This document shows, piece after piece, positions 16,329 through 24,919 of a stretch of DNA of 64,000 nt. The position numbers and the translations under genes are program-made. Source of the stretch: Rubrivivax sp. (lineage in GTDB: Bacteria > Pseudomonadota > Gammaproteobacteria > Burkholderiales > Burkholderiaceae_C); the NCBI GenBank assembly GCA_016707445.1, contig JADJHR010000005.1, positions 434,001 through 498,000 of the forward strand. The letters run 5' to 3'. The notes beneath the pieces are model-generated. The model was given only the letters and a program-made list of their open reading frames with translations, was not told where the DNA came from and ran no database searches. Position 1 is the first letter of the stretch. Each line of letters begins with the position of its first letter.

Positions 16329-19300
16329 GGCTGGCCCTCCCCGGGATGCAGGTTGGGCGGCGGGTGGCCGTGCGTGGGCCGCGGCTTGCGCGCCAGCAGC
16401 GAGAAGAACATCGGGATGAACACCGGCGCCACGAAGGTGGCGATGATCATGCCGCCGAACACGCCCGAGCCCATGCTCTGCCGCGCCGCGGCCCCGGCGC
16501 CGGTGGCCAGCACCAGCGGCACGACGCCGAACACGAACGCCAGCGAGGTCATCACGATCGGCCTGAAGCGCAGGCGTGCGGCGTCGGCCGCGGCGTCGAT
16601 GGCGCTTTTGCCCGCTTCCATGCCCTGCATCGCGAATTCGGCGATCAGGATCGCGTTCTTTGCCGCCAGGCCGATCAGCACCACCAGACCGATCTGGAAG
16701 TAGATGTCGTTTTCCATGCCGCGCAGGAAGACGAAGCCAAGCGCACCCAGCAGCGCGAAAGGCACGGCCAGCAGCACCGCCAGCGGCACGCCCCAGCGCT
16801 CATACAGCGCGGCCAGGATCAGATAGACCATCACCAGCGCAAAGGCGAAGGCGAAGATCGACGCGCTGCCGGTGCGCTTTTCCTGGAAGGCCTGGCCGGT
16901 CCACTCGATCGCGTAGCCCGCGGGCAGGGTGGAACGCGCCACCTGCTCGACGGCGGCGATCGCCTCGCCCGAGCTGAAGCCGGGCTTGGCGTTGCCGAAC
17001 ACCTTGGCCGCGATGTAGCGGTTGTAACGTTCGATCTGTTCGGGCCCGATGATCTCGCTGACCGTGATCAGCGCCTTCAGCGGCACCATCTGCTGCGTGG
17101 TGGTCGATCGAACGTACAACTGCCCCAGGTCCTCGGGCCGCGCGCGGTAGGGCGCGTCGGCCTGCATGGTCACACGGTAGGTGCGGCCGGCCTTGTTGAA
17201 GTCGTTGATGTACAGCGATCCCATCTGCGCCTGCAGCGCGAAGAAGACGTCACCGATCGGCACGCCCAGCGCCAGCGCCTTCTCGCGGTCGACCTCGACG
17301 CGCAGCTGCGGCACCGTGGGGCGGTAGAAGGTGTTGGGCGGTGTCAGCTCGGGGCGCGCCGCCAGCGCGGCCATGAAGGTCTGTGTCACCTCGGCCAGGC
17401 GCTTGGGATCGGCGTCGCCGCGGCCCTGCACGTAGACCTCGAAGCCGCCCGCCTGCCCCAGGCCCTGGATCGGTGGTGGGTTGAAGGCGAAGGCGATGCC
17501 GTCGGGCAGCGCCATGAAACCCATGCCGCTGACCTGCTGCGCCAGCTGCATCGACGACTGCTTGCGATCCTCCCAGTTCTTCATCGGCACGAAGATCGTC
17601 GCCGCGCTGCTCTTGCTGCCGCCGCCGATGAGGTCGAAGCCGTTGACGATGAAGATGTTGCTGATCGCCGGGTTGTCCTTGAGCATCAGCCGCAGCCGCT
17701 CGGTGGTGGCGCCGGTGCGCTCCAGCGTGGCGCCGTCGGGCAGTTGCGCGGAGGCGATGATGAAACCCTGGTCTTCGGGCGGCACGAAGCTGCTCGGGAT
17801 CTTGGACAGCAGCAGCACCACACCGCCGATGACGCCGGCAAACACCAGCAAGGCGACCACGCGATGGCCCAGCGCCAGATGCACCGCACCCATGAAGCGG
17901 CGCGTGATCCAGTCGAAGGCGACGTTGAAGGGCTTGAACAGGCGTTCGCCAGTCGCGTTGTGGCCGGGCTTGAGCAGCAGCGCGCACAGCGCCGGCGTCA
18001 GCGTCAGCGCGACCACGCCCGACAGCACCACGGCCACCGTCACGGTGACGGCGAACTGCCGATACAACTGGCCGGCGATGCCGCCCAGAAAGGCCACCGG
18101 GATGAACACCGCGGCCAGCACCAGCACGATGCCGATCACCGCGCCCTGCACCTCGCGCATGGCCTCGATCGCGGCCGGCATGGGCTGCATCTTCTCGACG
18201 CGGATCAGGCGTTCCACGTTCTCGAGCACCACGATGGCGTCGTCGACCACGATGCCGATGGCCAGCACCATCGCGAACAGCGTCAGCGTGTTGATCGAGA
18301 AGCCGAACAGCTGCAAGCCCGCGAAGGTGCCGATCAGCGACACCGGCACCGCCAGCATCGGGATCAGCGTGGCGCGCCAGGTCTGCAGGAAAAGGAAGAC
18401 CACGGCCAGCACGATCAGCGTGGCCTCGGCGATGGTGGTCAGCACCTCCTTGATCGACGCCGACACGAAGATCGTGGTGTCGTAGGGGATCAGATAGTCG
18501 ACACCGGCCGGAAAGCGCTCGCCTTTCAGCTCGACCATCTTGGCCTTGACGGCGTCGCCCACGTCCAGCGCGTTCGCGCCCGAGGCCAGCAGCACGGCCA
18601 GCGCGATGGCCGGACGGCCGTTCACGCTGTTGCTGGCGTCGTAGCTCTGCGCGCCCAGCTCGATGCGCGCCACGTCCTTCAGCCGCAACACGCCCTGGGC
18701 GCCTGCCGAGCGCAGCACGATGTTGCCGAACTGCTCTGGCTCGAGCAGGCGGCCCCTCGCGGTGACCGTGTACTCGATCTGCTGGCCCGGCAGCGACGGA
18801 GAGGCGCCGATCTTGCCGGCTGCAAATTGCGCGTTCTGTGCGCTGACGGCGGCCGCGATGTCGCTCGGCGTGACGCCCAGTGCCGCCATGCGGTCGGGCT
18901 TCAGCCACAGCCGCATCGAGTAGTCGCGCGCCCCGAACACGATGACGTCGGCCGCACCCGGCACACGCTTGAGTTCGTCGACCACGTACTGCGTGGCGTA
19001 GTTCGACAGGAACAGCGTGTCGCGGCTGTTGTCGGGCGAGGTCAGCGCCACCACCAGCAGAAAGTTGTTCGAGCGCTTGGCCACCTGCACGCCGTTGCGG
19101 CGCACCTCGTCGGGCAGGCGCGGCGTGGCCAGCTGCACGCGGTTGTTGACGTTGAAGGTGGCCTTGTCGACATCGGTGCCGACCTCGAAGGTGGCGGTGA
19201 TGGTGGTCTGGCCGTTCGACGACGAGCTGCTGTCGAAGTACAGCAGGTTCTCGACGCCGGACAACTGCTCTTCGATGGGGGCGGCCACGGTCAGCGCCAG

Positions 19301-19468
19301 CGTCTCGGCCGATGCGCCAGGGTAGGTGGCGGTGATGGTGACGGTGGGCGGTGCGATCTCGGGGTACTGGGACACCGGCAGCGAGCGGGCCGACACCAGG
19401 CCAGCGATCAGCAGGATCAGCGCCAGCACGGTGGCGAAGATCGGCCTTTCGATGAAGAAGCGGGACAT
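16325..19468 (-). CDS. HAE1-family RND multidrug efflux pump
   Basis: 1047 residues, the standard AcrB/MexB size. It begins MSRFFIERPIFATVLALIL, and the proton-relay segment GIVVDDAIVVLENVER with the paired Asp is in TM4. The QYPEIAPPTVTI porter start and the C-terminal VLIGLAAKNAILIAEFA helix are present, so it is a drug/solvent-type rather than a metal-type RND. It sits between adaptor (12-base gap) and outer-membrane factor (ATGA overlap). An upstream regulator is not adjacent; the next gene is vanR, which has its own operators. Confidence 0.95.
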   Translation of the reverse strand: MSRFFIERPIFATVLALILLIAGLVSARSLPVSQYPEIAPPTVTITATYPGASAETLALTVAAPIEEQLSGVENLLYFDSSSSSNGQTTITATFEVGTDVDKATFNVNNRVQLATPRLPDEVRRNGVQVAKRSNNFLLVVALTSPDNSRDTLFLSNYATQYVVDELKRVPGAADVIVFGARDYSMRLWLKPDRMAALGVTPSDIAAAVSAQNAQFAAGKIGASPSLPGQQIEYTVTARGRLLEPEQFGNIVLRSAGAQGVLRLKDVARIELGAQSYDASNSVNGRPAIALAVLLASGANALDVGDAVKAKMVELKGERFPAGVDYLIPYDTTIFVSASIKEVLTTIAEATLIVLAVVFLFLQTWRATLIPMLAVPVSLIGTFAGLQLFGFSINTLTLFAMVLAIGIVVDDAIVVLENVERLIRVEKMQPMPAAIEAMREVQGAVIGIVLVLAAVFIPVAFLGGIAGQLYRQFAVTVTVAVVLSGVVALTLTPALCALLLKPGHNATGERLFKPFNVAFDWITRRFMGAVHLALGHRVVALLVFAGVIGGVVLLLSKIPSSFVPPEDQGFIIASAQLPDGATLERTGATTERLRLMLKDNPAISNIFIVNGFDLIGGGSKSSAATIFVPMKNWEDRKQSSMQLAQQVSGMGFMALPDGIAFAFNPPPIQGLGQAGGFEVYVQGRGDADPKRLAEVTQTFMAALAARPELTPPNTFYRPTVPQLRVEVDREKALALGVPIGDVFFALQAQMGSLYINDFNKAGRTYRVTMQADAPYRARPEDLGQLYVRSTTTQQMVPLKALITVSEIIGPEQIERYNRYIAAKVFGNAKPGFSSGEAIAAVEQVARSTLPAGYAIEWTGQAFQEKRTGSASIFAFAFALVMVYLILAALYERWGVPLAVLLAVPFALLGALGFVFLRGMENDIYFQIGLVVLIGLAAKNAILIAEFAMQGMEAGKSAIDAAADAARLRFRPIVMTSLAFVFGVVPLVLATGAGAAARQSMGSGVFGGMIIATFVAPVFIPMFFSLLARKPRPTHGHPPPNLHPGEGQP

Positions 19469-19480
19469 GCGCTCAGGCCC

Positions 19481-20692
19481 TCACTTCGACGCCGCCGACG
19501 CGGCACTGGATGCTGCCGCCGGCGCGACGCCGGGTGTCGCGGCCGATGCTGCGCCCCGGCCCGCGCCGGGCGGGGGCGCCGGCTGCACCGGTGCGCCCGG
19601 ACGCAGCTTGAGCAGGTTGTCGGTGATGATCTTGTCGCCCGCGTTCAGGCCCGAACGGATGACCCAGTCACGGCCCTGCCAGGGGCCGGCCTGCACCGGC
19701 CGGGGTGCGGCCTTGCCGTCGGCGCCCATGACCCAGACGAAGCGGCCCTGGTCGCCGCTTTGCACCGCCGCCTGCGGCACCAGGAAGGCCTGCTGCTCAC
19801 CGGTGACGATCTGCGCACGCACGAACTGGCCCGGCAGCCACTGGCCGCCGGGGTTGGCAATTTCGGCGCGCATCTGCACCGTACCCAGACGTGCGTCGAC
19901 CACCGAGCCGGTGAAATCCAGCCGGCCGACTTGTGCCGCCGGCTGGCCGTCGGGGCCCAGCAGGCGCACCTGGCGCCCCTTGCCACCGCGCACCAGCGCC
20001 GCCTCGGTCTCGCTGAGCGCAAAGCGCACGTACAGCGGATCAATCTGCACGATGGTGGTCAGCAGGCCGCTGTCGGCAGACGGCGACACCAGCGAGCCCA
20101 CGCTGCGCTGTGCGCGCTGCGCGATGCCGGCAATGGGCGCGCTGATCTCGGCGTAGCCCAGGTTCAGCTGAGCGTCGCGCAGCTGTGCACGTGCCGCCAG
20201 CAGTGCCGCGTCGGCGGTGCGGGCGCCGGTGGCGGCGTCATCGGCCTCACGCTGGCTGATCGCGCGGTCGGCCACCAGCGCGGCCAGGCGCGTGGTCTCG
20301 CGGCGCGCCTGCTCGGCGCGCGCTTCGGCCTGCGCCACCGCGGCACGCGCGCTGTCGACCGTGATCTCGAACGGCGCACGGTCGATGCGAAACATCGGGG
20401 TGCCGGCCTTCACCGTTTCACCGTCCTTGTACAGCTGCTGCTGCAGCGTGCCGGTGACGCGTGAACGCACCTCCACCTCGCGCAGCCCTTCCAGCGTGGC
20501 CACCACGTCGATGGTGACCGGCACCTGGCGCGGCTCGGCCGTGAGCAGGGTCACCGCCATCGGCGGCATGGCGCCGCCAGGCGGGCCGCCGGCGGGTGGC
20601 GCTTGCCGGTTGCAGCCGCTGAACAGGCTGACACTGGCGATCACGCACGACAAGGCGACTGCGCGCGGCGGCGCACCGAACATGGACACCAT
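19481..20692 (-). CDS. RND efflux periplasmic adaptor (membrane fusion protein), lipoprotein
   Basis: 403 residues with a lipobox LFSGC (Cys27). The lipoyl half (VATLEGLREVEVRSRVTGTL) is followed by an alpha-hairpin rich in Ala/Arg (about 100-170), the second lipoyl half (LGYAEISAPIAGIAQ) and the beta-barrel/proximal domain. The Ala/Pro-rich C-terminal tail (after about 355) is low complexity. ATG 20692 is preceded by AGGAG at eight bases, so I prefer it to the longer frame. First gene of the efflux operon. An AT-rich box (20765-20775) about 75 bases upstream may contain its promoter, but I see no convincing -35/-10 pair. Confidence 0.93.
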   Translation of the reverse strand: MVSMFGAPPRAVALSCVIASVSLFSGCNRQAPPAGGPPGGAMPPMAVTLLTAEPRQVPVTIDVVATLEGLREVEVRSRVTGTLQQQLYKDGETVKAGTPMFRIDRAPFEITVDSARAAVAQAEARAEQARRETTRLAALVADRAISQREADDAATGARTADAALLAARAQLRDAQLNLGYAEISAPIAGIAQRAQRSVGSLVSPSADSGLLTTIVQIDPLYVRFALSETEAALVRGGKGRQVRLLGPDGQPAAQVGRLDFTGSVVDARLGTVQMRAEIANPGGQWLPGQFVRAQIVTGEQQAFLVPQAAVQSGDQGRFVWVMGADGKAAPRPVQAGPWQGRDWVIRSGLNAGDKIITDNLLKLRPGAPVQPAPPPGAGRGAASAATPGVAPAAASSAASAASK

Positions 20693-20804
20693 CTGAAAAG
20701 CTCCTGGACTGTCCCTGGACGACGAAGCACGGGCAGGCACTTCGCTCAGGGTTTGTTCTAGGTCAAAATATAACGGCTGCAGCGGCCCACCCGGTCGGGC
20801 CAGG

Positions 20805-21509
20805 TCAGGCACCGGCCGGCAAGTCCCCGAACAGGCTGTTGTAGCGCAGCCCGATCAGCGCATGTTCGCGCATCAGCGATTCAGCCCGCGCCGACTCACC
20901 GCCCAGCAGCGCGTCGACGATCAGCCGGTGCTGCATCTGGGCAAGCTGCAGTTTGCGCAAGGCCTGGTCCAGCGCCTGCTTGTCGACGGTGATCGAGTCG
21001 GCCGACGCAAAGGGCAGGTGGTTGTTGCGCGCGATGGCGTCGGCGATCACTCGGCTGCCGGTACTGTCGACGATCTGTGCATGAAAAGTGCGGTTCAGCT
21101 GCGCCCAGCGATCGACGTCGCCCTCGGCCAGATGGCCCTTGGCCAGCACGATTTCACCCTCGTCCAGGCACGCTTGCAGCACTGCCCGCTGCGCCGGTGG
21201 CACCCCGGCTTCGGCCAGGCGGCGCGCCGCCAGCCCTTCGAGTGCGCCGCGCACTTCGATCGCGCACAGCACGTCGGCGGCGGTGAAGGCACGCACCACC
21301 CGACCGCGTTTGCCGGCGCGCGCCAGCAGGCCCTCCTGCTCCAGGGTGCGAAAGGCCAGGCGCACCGGCGTGCGCGACACCCCCAGCGTATCGGCCACCG
21401 GGATTTCGGCCAGCCGGCTGCCGGGTGGATAGGCACCGTCGACGATGAGTTGGCGCAAAGCCGCCACGACACTCACGGCCTCAGGAGCAGGGAGATTGAT
21501 TGGATCCAT
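20805..21509 (-). CDS. vanR: VanR, GntR-family repressor of vanillate demethylase
   Basis: 234 residues: a winged-helix N-terminus (LRQLIVDGAYPPGSRLAE, VADTLGVSRTPVRLAFRTLEQEGL) and an FCD C-terminal domain. It is divergent from vanA with 76 bases between the starts. The intergenic DNA contains two copies of ATTGGATCCATT, almost identical to the VanR operator known from Caulobacter (ATTGGATCCAAT), which strongly supports the name. One copy covers its own start codon, implying autoregulation. The inducer would be vanillate. Confidence 0.9.
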   Translation of the reverse strand: MDPINLPAPEAVSVVAALRQLIVDGAYPPGSRLAEIPVADTLGVSRTPVRLAFRTLEQEGLLARAGKRGRVVRAFTAADVLCAIEVRGALEGLAARRLAEAGVPPAQRAVLQACLDEGEIVLAKGHLAEGDVDRWAQLNRTFHAQIVDSTGSRVIADAIARNNHLPFASADSITVDKQALDQALRKLQLAQMQHRLIVDALLGGESARAESLMREHALIGLRYNSLFGDLPAGA

Positions 21510-21563
21510 TTACTCGGCGGTATCTTGCATTCATGCCAGTCCGTTGTCAAAATTGGATCCATT
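21499..21563. promoter_or_regulatory. Divergent vanR/vanA promoters with two VanR operators
   Basis: O1 ATTGGATCCATT is at 21499-21510 and O2, identical, is at 21552-21563, with centres 53 bp apart (about five helical turns). For vanA, TTGCAT (21525-21530), a 17-base spacer and CAAAAT (21548-21553) form a promoter whose -10 touches O2. For vanR on the minus strand, a perfect TTGACA (21550-21545), 17 bases and CAAGAT (21527-21522) place transcription start about six bases before its ATG, at the edge of O1. Confidence 0.75.
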
Positions 21564-21585
21564 CCAGCGATCCGGGAGTTGAGCC

Positions 21586-22632
21586 GTGTTTGCCCGCAAC
21601 CAGTGGTACGTGGCCTGCACGCCGGCCGAGATCGACGACAAGCCGCTGGGTCGCCAGGTCTGCGGCGAGCGCATCGTCTTCTACCGCGGCGCCGAAGGGC
21701 AGGCGGTGGGGCTGGAAGACTGGTGCCCGCATCGAGGCGCGCCCTTGTCGCTGGGCCGCGTGGTCGAAGGTCGGCTCGTTTGTGGCTATCACGGCCTGGA
21801 AATGGGCTGCGACGGCAAGACAGTGGCCATGCCCGGTCAGCGCGTGCGCGGCTTTGCGCCGATCCGCAGCTTTCCGATCGTCGAGCGCCACGGTTTTGTC
21901 TGGCTGTGGCCGGGCGACCCGGCCAAAGCCGACCCGGCCGCCGTGCCCGACCTGAAGTGGGCACAAGACCCCGCCTGGGCCTATGGCGGCGGCTTGTTCC
22001 ACATCGCGTGCGACTACCGGCTGATGATCGACAACCTGATGGACCTGACGCACGAAACCTACGTGCACGCCACCAGCATCGGCCAGAAAGAGATCGACCA
22101 AGCCGCCAGCAGCACGCGCGTGGACGGCGACCAAGTGGTGACCGAACGCTTCATGAACGGCGTGCAGGCGCCGCCGTTCTGGCAGATGGCGCTGCGCAGC
22201 CACCAGCTGCCCACCGACCAGCCGGTGGACCGCTGGCAGATCTGCCGCTTCTCGCCGCCCAGCCACGTGATGATCGAAGTCGGCGTGGCGCTGGCGGGGC
22301 AGGGCGGCTACCACGCCGGTGCCGACCAGAAGGTGTCGAGCATCGTGGTCGACTTCATCACGCCCGAGAGCGACACCTCGATCTGGTACTTCTGGGGCAT
22401 GGCGCGCAACTTCCGCCCCGACGACAAGGCGCTGACGGCGCAGATCCGCGACGGCCAGGGCAAGATCTTCAGCGAGGACCTGCAGGTGCTGGTGCAGCAG
22501 CAGCGCAACCTGCTGCAGTGGCCCGGGCGCGAGTTGCTCAAGCTCAACATCGATGCCGGTGGCGTGCAGGCGCGCAAGGTCATCGACCGCCTGATCGCCG
22601 CCGAGCAGGTGGCCGCGCCGGGATTGGCATGA
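21586..22632 (+). CDS. vanA: Vanillate O-demethylase oxygenase subunit
   Basis: 348-residue Rieske non-haem iron oxygenase. The Rieske centre reads CPHRGAPLSLG, 12 residues on, then CGYHG. The mononuclear iron site lies in DNLMDLTHETYVHA. Much of the rest matches remembered Pseudomonas VanA closely, for example NQWYVACTPAEIDDKPLGRQ and DFITPESDTSIWYFWGMARN. It oxidatively demethylates vanillate to protocatechuate plus formaldehyde, using electrons from VanB. GTG start at 21586 with GGGAG seven bases upstream. The stop overlaps vanB as ATGA. Confidence 0.95.
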   Translation: MFARNQWYVACTPAEIDDKPLGRQVCGERIVFYRGAEGQAVGLEDWCPHRGAPLSLGRVVEGRLVCGYHGLEMGCDGKTVAMPGQRVRGFAPIRSFPIVERHGFVWLWPGDPAKADPAAVPDLKWAQDPAWAYGGGLFHIACDYRLMIDNLMDLTHETYVHATSIGQKEIDQAASSTRVDGDQVVTERFMNGVQAPPFWQMALRSHQLPTDQPVDRWQICRFSPPSHVMIEVGVALAGQGGYHAGADQKVSSIVVDFITPESDTSIWYFWGMARNFRPDDKALTAQIRDGQGKIFSEDLQVLVQQQRNLLQWPGRELLKLNIDAGGVQARKVIDRLIAAEQVAAPGLA

Positions 22633-23598
22633 GCACCAGCCTGCGCGTGCGCGTGACCCGCAGGACGGTGGAGGCCGAGGGCATCTGCAGTTTCGAGCTG
22701 CAGGGCGTGGACGGGCGCCCGCTGCCGGCCTTTTCGGCCGGCTCGCATGTCGACGTGCAGCTGCCGGGCGGCTTGCAGCGCCAGTATTCGCTGTGCAACG
22801 ACCCCACCGAGACGCACCGCTACCTGATCGCGGTGCTGCGCGATGCGGCCTCGCGCGGCGGCTCGCAGGCGCTGCACGACGGCGTTCAGCCGGGCAACGA
22901 ACTGACGATCAGCCTGCCGCGCAATCACTTCGCATTGGCGCACGACGCGGTCGATCACCTGCTGCTGGCCGGCGGCATCGGCATCACGCCACTGTTGTGC
23001 ATGGCCGAACGCCTGGCGCTGACCGGGGCCCGCTTCACGCTGCACTACTGCACCCGCTCGCCGGGGCGTACGGCCTTTGCCGAGCGCATCGCGACCTCGG
23101 GCTTCGCCGCACGCGTGCAGTTCCACTTCGATGATGGCGACGCGGCGCAAAAGCTCGATCTCGCGGCGGTGCTGGCCGCACAGCAGCCCGGCCGCCACCT
23201 GTATGTCTGCGGGCCGCAGGGCTTCATGGACGCCGTGCTCGGCGGTGCGCGTGCAGCCGGCTGGCCCGAGGCGCAGCTGCACTTCGAGTACTTCGGCGCC
23301 GCGCCAGCCGACACCGGTACAGACGGCAGCTTCCAGGTGCGTCTGGCCAGTTCGGGCCGCATCGTCACGGTGGGCAAGGACCAGACGGTGGCGGGTGGCG
23401 CGCGCGCTGGAGAATGCCGGCGTGGTGTTGGCCACGTCGTGTGAACAGGGCGTGTGCGGCACCTGCCTGACGCGCGTGCTCGACGGTGTGCCCGACCACC
23501 GCGACCTTTACCTGACACCCGAAGAGCAGGCAGCCAACGACCAGTTCACGCCCTGCTGCTCTCGCTCGAAGACGCGACTGCTGGTGCTCGACCTGTAG
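22629..23598 (+). pseudogene. vanB: Vanillate demethylase reductase, frameshifted by a 7-bp tandem duplication
   Basis: VanB-type reductase: FMN/NAD domains with RQYSLCND, LLAGGIGITPLLCMAE and YVCGPQGFMDAVL, then a C-terminal plant-type [2Fe-2S] domain with SCEQGVCGTCLTRVLDG and a final Cys in FTPCCSR. The reading frame breaks at GGTGGCG (23387-23393), immediately repeated at 23394-23400. Removing one copy joins the halves as DQTVARALENAG, matching the family, and gives a 320-residue protein ending at TAG 23596-23598. As written, the upstream frame stops at 23444, before the iron-sulphur domain, so the product could not pass electrons to VanA. It is either a real recent mutation, a reversible slippage site, or an assembly error. 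Confidence 0.88.
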
Positions 23599-23647
23599 CC
23601 GCACGCCGACCTCGACCCCGCTTCATCACCCTTTCGGAGACCCAGCC

Positions 23648-24781
23648 ATGACGCTTCGCACCACGCCCCCGTTTCGGGCCGACCATGTCGGCAGCTTCCT
23701 GCGTCCGGCCTATCTGCTGCAGGCGCGCGAGCAGAAGGCGAAGGGTGAGATCACGGCCGCACAGCTGCGCGCGGTAGAGGACAAGGCCATCACCGAGATC
23801 GTGCAGTTTCAGCGCGACGTCGGCTTGCTCAGCATCACCGACGGCGAGTTTCGCCGCACCTATTTCCACATCGATTTTCTCGACCAGCTCGGCGGCGTGC
23901 AGACCGACATCCCGGTCACCGTGCGCAAGCCCGACGGCAGCGAAGAGCTGGCGCCGCCGGCGATCCGCGTGATCGACACGGTGCGCCACGTGAAGGACAT
24001 CCAGCGGGCCGACTTCGAGTACCTGAAGTCGCAGGTCGACGCGCTGGGCGATTTGCGCCTCATGCCCAAGGTCACGATCCCCAGCCCGACCATGCTGCAT
24101 TTCCGCGGTGGCCGCGCCGGCATCAGCCGGCAGGCCTATCCCGAACTCGATCCGGTGTTCTACGACGACGTTGCCCGCGCGTATGGCGAGGAGCTGCAAA
24201 GCCTGTACGACGCCGGCTGCCGCTATGTGCAGATGGACGACACCAACATGGCCTACCTATGCGACGAAAAGATGCGCGAAGCGGCGCGCCAGCGCGGCGA
24301 CGACCCCAACGAGTTGCCGCACCGCTATGCCGGTTTCATCAACAAGGTGGTGGCGCTCAAGCCGGCGGGCATGACGCTGGCCATGCACCTGTGCCGCGGC
24401 AACTTCAAGAGCACGCACGCTGCGGCCGGCAACTACGAGCCGGTGGCCGAGGCGCTGCTGTCCGAGATGAACCTGGATGCGATCTTCATGGAGTACGACG
24501 ACGAGCGCTCGGGTGATTTCAGGCCGCTGCGCTACCTGAAGCCCGGCAAGATCGTCGTGCTGGGCCTGGTGACCACCAAGTTCGGGCAGCTCGAGACCAA
24601 GGATGCGCTGAAACGCCGCATCGACGAAGCCGCCCGCCATGCGCCGCTCGAGCAGCTGTGCCTGAGCCCGCAGTGCGGCTTTTCCAGCACCGTGCACGGC
24701 AACAACATTGCCGTCGAGGATCAGCGTCGCAAGCTGCAGCTGGTGGTCGAGACCGCCAACGAGGTCTGGTCCGGTCTTTGA
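23648..24781 (+). CDS. Core-MetE-like cobalamin-independent methionine synthase family protein
   Basis: 377 residues, equal to the C-terminal catalytic half of MetE (COG0620/YxjG type). The four predicted zinc ligands are visible: His247-x-Cys249 in MHLCRGN, Glu282 in FMEYDDE and Cys343 in SPQCGFSS. The N-terminal DHVGSFLRP and the ISRQAYPELDPVFYDDVA segment are typical. Such proteins transfer a methyl group to a thiol, usually homocysteine; the methyl donor of this group is uncertain. It lies 49 bases after vanB on the same strand, so it may share the vanillate regulon and relate to C1 units from demethylation; that link is inference. The following 138 bases to the transporter contain CACAAT (24878-24883) as a possible -10. 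Confidence 0.8.
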   Translation: MTLRTTPPFRADHVGSFLRPAYLLQAREQKAKGEITAAQLRAVEDKAITEIVQFQRDVGLLSITDGEFRRTYFHIDFLDQLGGVQTDIPVTVRKPDGSEELAPPAIRVIDTVRHVKDIQRADFEYLKSQVDALGDLRLMPKVTIPSPTMLHFRGGRAGISRQAYPELDPVFYDDVARAYGEELQSLYDAGCRYVQMDDTNMAYLCDEKMREAARQRGDDPNELPHRYAGFINKVVALKPAGMTLAMHLCRGNFKSTHAAAGNYEPVAEALLSEMNLDAIFMEYDDERSGDFRPLRYLKPGKIVVLGLVTTKFGQLETKDALKRRIDEAARHAPLEQLCLSPQCGFSSTVHGNNIAVEDQRRKLQLVVETANEVWSGL

Positions 24782-24919
24782 CCGCCCATGGCGGCACCCA
24801 GGCCGGCGCGCCCAGCCATGCCGTTGTGCGATAGCTGCTAGCGCCACAGCAGGCTGGCGGGCTTTCACGCCGCTGCGCACAATGGCTGCGCTGCCGATCT
24901 TTCAACCCGGAGACACTCG

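Noticed and set aside
16043..20464. A 1473-codon open frame antisense to the RND pump and its adaptor
   Set aside because: It is rich in His/Arg/Gln/Asp, has no domain or start signal, and mirrors codon bias of the well-identified genes on the other strand; typical of high-GC shadow frames.
21586..23598. vanA/vanB as vancomycin resistance genes
   Set aside because: The sequences are Rieske oxygenase and reductase, i.e. vanillate demethylase; the symbols coincide only by name.
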